Shown here piece after piece: positions 43,132 through 45,705 of a stretch of DNA of 45,705 nucleotides. Origin of the DNA: Opitutaceae bacterium (GTDB taxonomy: Bacteria; Verrucomicrobiota; Verrucomicrobiia; Opitutales; Opitutaceae); the NCBI GenBank assembly GCA_019634615.1, contig JAHCAZ010000028.1, positions 1-45,705 of the forward strand, written 5' to 3'. The translations under genes were made by a program, and so were the position numbers. The first letter of the stretch is position 1, and each line of letters begins with the position of its first letter. The notes under the pieces are model-generated. The model was not told where the DNA came from, searched no databases, and saw nothing but the letters and a program-made list of their open reading frames with translations.

Positions 43132-44703
43132 TCAGGGCGCCGGCAGATATTCGAGCGGTGCTCGATAACGCACCCCCTGCACGTCGAGGCGGCGGAGGTG
43201 CGTGCGCAGCCGGCCGAGGAAGTCGGCAAAGCCGGGTCGGTCCTTCGCACTCCAGGCAATCTCGGCGAGCGCGCAGGTGCGGGGGAAGGCCATGTACTCG
43301 AGCAGCGAGGGCGTGGCGATGTACTCGGTCCACAGCTGACCCTGCACGCCGATGATGCTCTTCGCCTGCTCGGGCGTGAGCTCGGCGGGGATGGGCTCGT
43401 AGGCGTGGACCTTGGCGAGCGGGAGCGGCAGCGGGTAGGTGATCGGCTCGGTCTCGGGCGTCTCCGTCTCGTGAAAATTGAAATACAGGTTCTGGTTCGC
43501 GCACATGATGGCGTCGTTGCCGAGCCGGGCGGCGGCGATGGCGCCCTCGATGCCGCGCCAGGACATGACGGTGGCCGTCTTGGCCAGGCCGCCCTCGAGG
43601 ATTTCATCCCAGCCGACGAGACGCCGGCCCTTCGTCTGCAGGTACGCCTCGATCTGGCGGATGAACCAGCTCTGCAGGTGCTCCTCGTCGGGCAGGCCGA
43701 GCTGTTTCAGGTGCGCCTGCGTGGCGGCGTCCTGCTGCCATTGCTGCTTCACGGCTTCGTCGCCGCCGATGTGGAGGTAGGCGAAGGGGAAGAGCGCGAT
43801 CACCTCGTCCAAAACGTCGTGGAGGAACTTGAACGTGGCGGGCTTGGTGTTGAACAGCGTCTCGTGGATGCCCCAGTTGCAGCTGACCTCCTTGGCCTGT
43901 GGGAGCAGACCCAGCTCGGGATACGCGGCGACGGCGGCCTGCGCGTGACCGGGCATCTCGATCTCGGGCAGAATCTGGATGTGCCGCGCGGCGGCGTAGG
44001 CGACGAGGTCGCGCACCTCGGCCTGCGTGTAGAAACCCTCATGCGGCACGCCGTCGCCGCCGAGCTCGGCGGTGCGCTGGCCGAGCGGCGACTCGCGGCG
44101 CTTGCTGCCGATGGCGGTGAGCTTGGGGTACTTCTTGATCTCGAGGCGCCAGCCCTGGTCGTCGACGAGGTGCCAGTGGAAGACGTTGAGCTTGTGCTGC
44201 GCCATCTGGTCGAGGAAGCGCTTGAGGCAGTCGACCGGCTGGTAGTAGCGCGCGCTGTCGATCATCAGCCCGCGCCAGCGGAAGCGCGGGGCGTCCTCGA
44301 TCTCGATCGCGGGGGCGGTCCATTTCAGCCCGGGCTGCGGGGTGTGGCCGAAGATCGCCGGAGGCAGCAGCTGGAACAGTGTCTGCACGGCGTAGAACGC
44401 GCCGGCCGGAGCGGAGGCGGCGATGGTCACGCGGCCGGCCGTGACGCGCAGCGTGTACGCCTCGGGGCTGGCCAGCGGCGGCTGGGCGAGGCGGAATTCG
44501 ATGACCGCCTTGGCGACGGCGGGGACCGAGTCGGACACGGGCAGGGACCAGTGCGTGGCCTGCTTGATGCGCGCGGCGAGCTGCTGCGCGGTGGCCGCGA
44601 ATGCCGACGGAGTCACGATGACCGTGGCGGCATCGAGGACAAATGATTCGCCGTCGAGCGGCGTGCAGCGCTGCGGTTGGGGGATAAGGGCGGGGAGGGG
44701 CAT
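43132..44703 (-). CDS. Glycoside hydrolase family 20 beta-N-acetylhexosaminidase
   Basis: 523 residues from the ATG at 44703 (a TTG 18 nt earlier is less likely). An N-terminal alpha/beta domain (GH20b, about 1-140) precedes the TIM barrel (FRWRGLMIDSARYYQPVDCLKRFLDQMAQHKLNVFHWHLVDDQGWRLE). The catalytic pair is Asp315-Glu316 in HIGGDEAVK, which uses the substrate acetamido group as nucleophile. GWDEILEGG and the SWRG segment complete the site. No signal peptide is seen, so it likely acts on internalized chitin- or mucin-type oligosaccharides. RBS not evident. Confidence 0.95.
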   Translation of the reverse strand: MPLPALIPQPQRCTPLDGESFVLDAATVIVTPSAFAATAQQLAARIKQATHWSLPVSDSVPAVAKAVIEFRLAQPPLASPEAYTLRVTAGRVTIAASAPAGAFYAVQTLFQLLPPAIFGHTPQPGLKWTAPAIEIEDAPRFRWRGLMIDSARYYQPVDCLKRFLDQMAQHKLNVFHWHLVDDQGWRLEIKKYPKLTAIGSKRRESPLGQRTAELGGDGVPHEGFYTQAEVRDLVAYAAARHIQILPEIEMPGHAQAAVAAYPELGLLPQAKEVSCNWGIHETLFNTKPATFKFLHDVLDEVIALFPFAYLHIGGDEAVKQQWQQDAATQAHLKQLGLPDEEHLQSWFIRQIEAYLQTKGRRLVGWDEILEGGLAKTATVMSWRGIEGAIAAARLGNDAIMCANQNLYFNFHETETPETEPITYPLPLPLAKVHAYEPIPAELTPEQAKSIIGVQGQLWTEYIATPSLLEYMAFPRTCALAEIAWSAKDRPGFADFLGRLRTHLRRLDVQGVRYRAPLEYLPAP

Positions 44704-44719
44704 GGGAAGGAGGAGGGCC

Positions 44720-44757
44720 AACGCTCAACGCTGAACGTTTGGCGCTCAACGCCCAAG
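44720..44757. repeat. AACGCT-type intergenic repeat, single orientation
   Basis: AACGCTCAACGCTGAACGTTTGGCGCTCAACGCCCAA-type units (about five) immediately upstream of the GH20 start codon, same family as at 11738, 16082 and 42996. Confidence 0.7.
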
Positions 44758-44777
44758 TGATGGTTTTTCAGGACATG

Positions 44778-44802
44778 TGTGGGAGCGGCTTTATGCCGCG
44801 AT
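44778..44802 (+). repeat. REP-like palindromic element, intergenic copy
   Basis: The core GCGGCTTTATGCCGC with flanks TGTGGGA and GAT differs from the hsdR-internal copy at 18379-18403 in two of 25 positions, one in the hairpin loop. Confidence 0.75.
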
Positions 44803-44857
44803 CGGGCAGTGCGTCCTGGCGCGGGTGTACGCTTATCCTAATACACCGCCTCCCGCC

Positions 44858-45685
44858 TTACTCGACGTTTACCGTCAGCTTTCCGGTTCGGTACTCGGAC
44901 TCCCAAACTTTGAGTACGTCCTTCACATACTTCTCCAGCGGGCGCTTTTCTCCTACGTGCTTGAGCAACTCGGGCAGCCAACGTTTGCCGAAGCGCACAT
45001 GTTGGGTTTCGTCGGCGATGTCGTAGCGTACAAACTGTTCGCTGAGTGCGTCGCCGGCGCGTTGGTGAGCGTCAACCCTGCCATGGCGGTAGGGGAAGGC
45101 GTTCACTCCGTTCTCCATAGTAAGCAGGCAGTACTGCATTACGGGCGGGAATTGGCTGCGCCATCGGTAGACGTGCAGGTATTGCGGCGATGCGAATGGA
45201 TTCAGGCGATGCGTTCGCATCCATTCGAAACCCATCAGGCAATGGCGTACCTCGTCGTAGAGGTGGCGCGCGGCATCGAACTGGAATTCCCAAGGCATTT
45301 TCGGCAGGGTGTAAAGCACATGGGCGACGGTTTCGGCCGCGAGCATTTCCGTCGAGTAGCGGGTGAACTCGGTCGTGGTGTGGTCGCGGTAATCCTCCTC
45401 GGCCGGCATGGCGGCAAGATCGGCGTGCAGGTGGGTAAAGCGACGGTCACGCCGGGCCGCGCGCGGCAGGACGAATTGCTCGCGCACGGGCGATAACGGC
45501 GGGGCGGCTTGGCGTCGGCCAGCTCCGGACACGCCGCCGGCAGCGGCCAGGAGGCGCCTGATGTAGCGTTCCCATGTTTTTGCCTTTCGCGTGATTCGAC
45601 CGGCGGACTCTGATTGGCGCAACAACGTGGCGCCACGACGCTGCTGCGCCTTCAAATCGAGTAATGCATGGGTAATAACATACAC
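44858..45685 (-). CDS. Ferritin-like diiron protein (possibly N-terminally incomplete)
   Basis: 275 residues from a GTG start at 45685. The frame stays open to the window edge, so the real start may lie outside. Two carboxylate-bridged diiron motifs of the DExxH type are visible, HLYDEVRHCLMG and YDIADETQHVRFGKRW, and a further Glu in EMLAAETVAHVLY suits a four-helix bundle similar to DUF455/MiaE-type proteins. Predicted non-heme diiron oxygenase or oxidase of unknown substrate. It is transcribed toward the GH20 gene in the same direction, with repeats in between. Confidence 0.75.
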   Translation of the reverse strand: MYVITHALLDLKAQQRRGATLLRQSESAGRITRKAKTWERYIRRLLAAAGGVSGAGRRQAAPPLSPVREQFVLPRAARRDRRFTHLHADLAAMPAEEDYRDHTTTEFTRYSTEMLAAETVAHVLYTLPKMPWEFQFDAARHLYDEVRHCLMGFEWMRTHRLNPFASPQYLHVYRWRSQFPPVMQYCLLTMENGVNAFPYRHGRVDAHQRAGDALSEQFVRYDIADETQHVRFGKRWLPELLKHVGEKRPLEKYVKDVLKVWESEYRTGKLTVNVE

Positions 45686-45705
45686 GCTTGGTTGGTCGCT
45701 GTTGG

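Noticed and set aside
43093..44646. A 517-codon plus-strand frame opposite the hexosaminidase gene
   Set aside because: Antisense shadow: the minus-strand GH20 protein has complete catalytic motifs and the frame has no domain.

Overview
The window is about 45.7 kb of GC-rich bacterial chromosome. Gene content suggests an Opitutaceae-like verrucomicrobium, an inference based on high GC, a free-standing SWIB protein, many sugar-acid and polysaccharide genes, and few clear Shine-Dalgarno sites. No rRNA or ribosomal protein gene is present to settle it.

Region 1 (1-6.9 kb) is drug or solute export. A leftward TetR - HlyD lipoprotein - ABC ATPase - 28-residue membrane peptide - second ABC ATPase operon starts at a TetR-type 36-bp palindrome. 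A rightward two-gene ABC exporter follows, in which all the deviant ATPase residues fall into one composite site. Region 2 (7-11.8 kb) holds a SWIB protein with a clean terminator, an SPFH - PH-domain - Arc-like operon behind a highly symmetric operator, and a hybrid histidine kinase with a second, degenerate receiver. Region 3 (11.8-16.1 kb) has three DMT-family transporters, two of them overlapping paralogues, and a tandem class II aldolase whose second half has lost all four zinc ligands.

Region 4 (16.1-27.6 kb) is an accessory defence island: hsdR, a DUF4062/RecG-like ATP-binding gene, hsdS, a DUF262 gene, a HEPN gene, hsdM, a secreted protein and a RhuM-like gene. hsdS, DUF262 and HEPN are translationally coupled and clearly less GC-rich than their surroundings. 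A 78-bp direct repeat brackets the rhuM segment, and the island ends at a CAU-anticodon tRNA.

Region 5 (27.6-33.3 kb) is a ribose-type uptake operon: LacI regulator, perfect 14-bp operator, lipoprotein binding protein, double ATPase, permease and ribokinase. Region 6 (33.3-42.6 kb) is carbohydrate breakdown: a secreted alpha/beta hydrolase, a heparinase II/III-type lyase, an aldehyde dehydrogenase, and one polypeptide joining a YjhG/YagF-type xylonate dehydratase to a fumarylacetoacetase-family domain. The last two could together perform the final three Weimberg-pathway steps. A UroD-family protein follows. Region 7 (42.7-45.7 kb) has a small membrane protein, a GH20 hexosaminidase and a ferritin-like protein running to the window edge.

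Several short repeat families are scattered between genes: an AACGCT-rich family at four places, a GCGGC-hairpin element at two places (one inside the hsdR reading frame), and two large inverted repeats around 41.3 and 42.6 kb. No transposase, integrase, CRISPR array or phage structural gene was seen.
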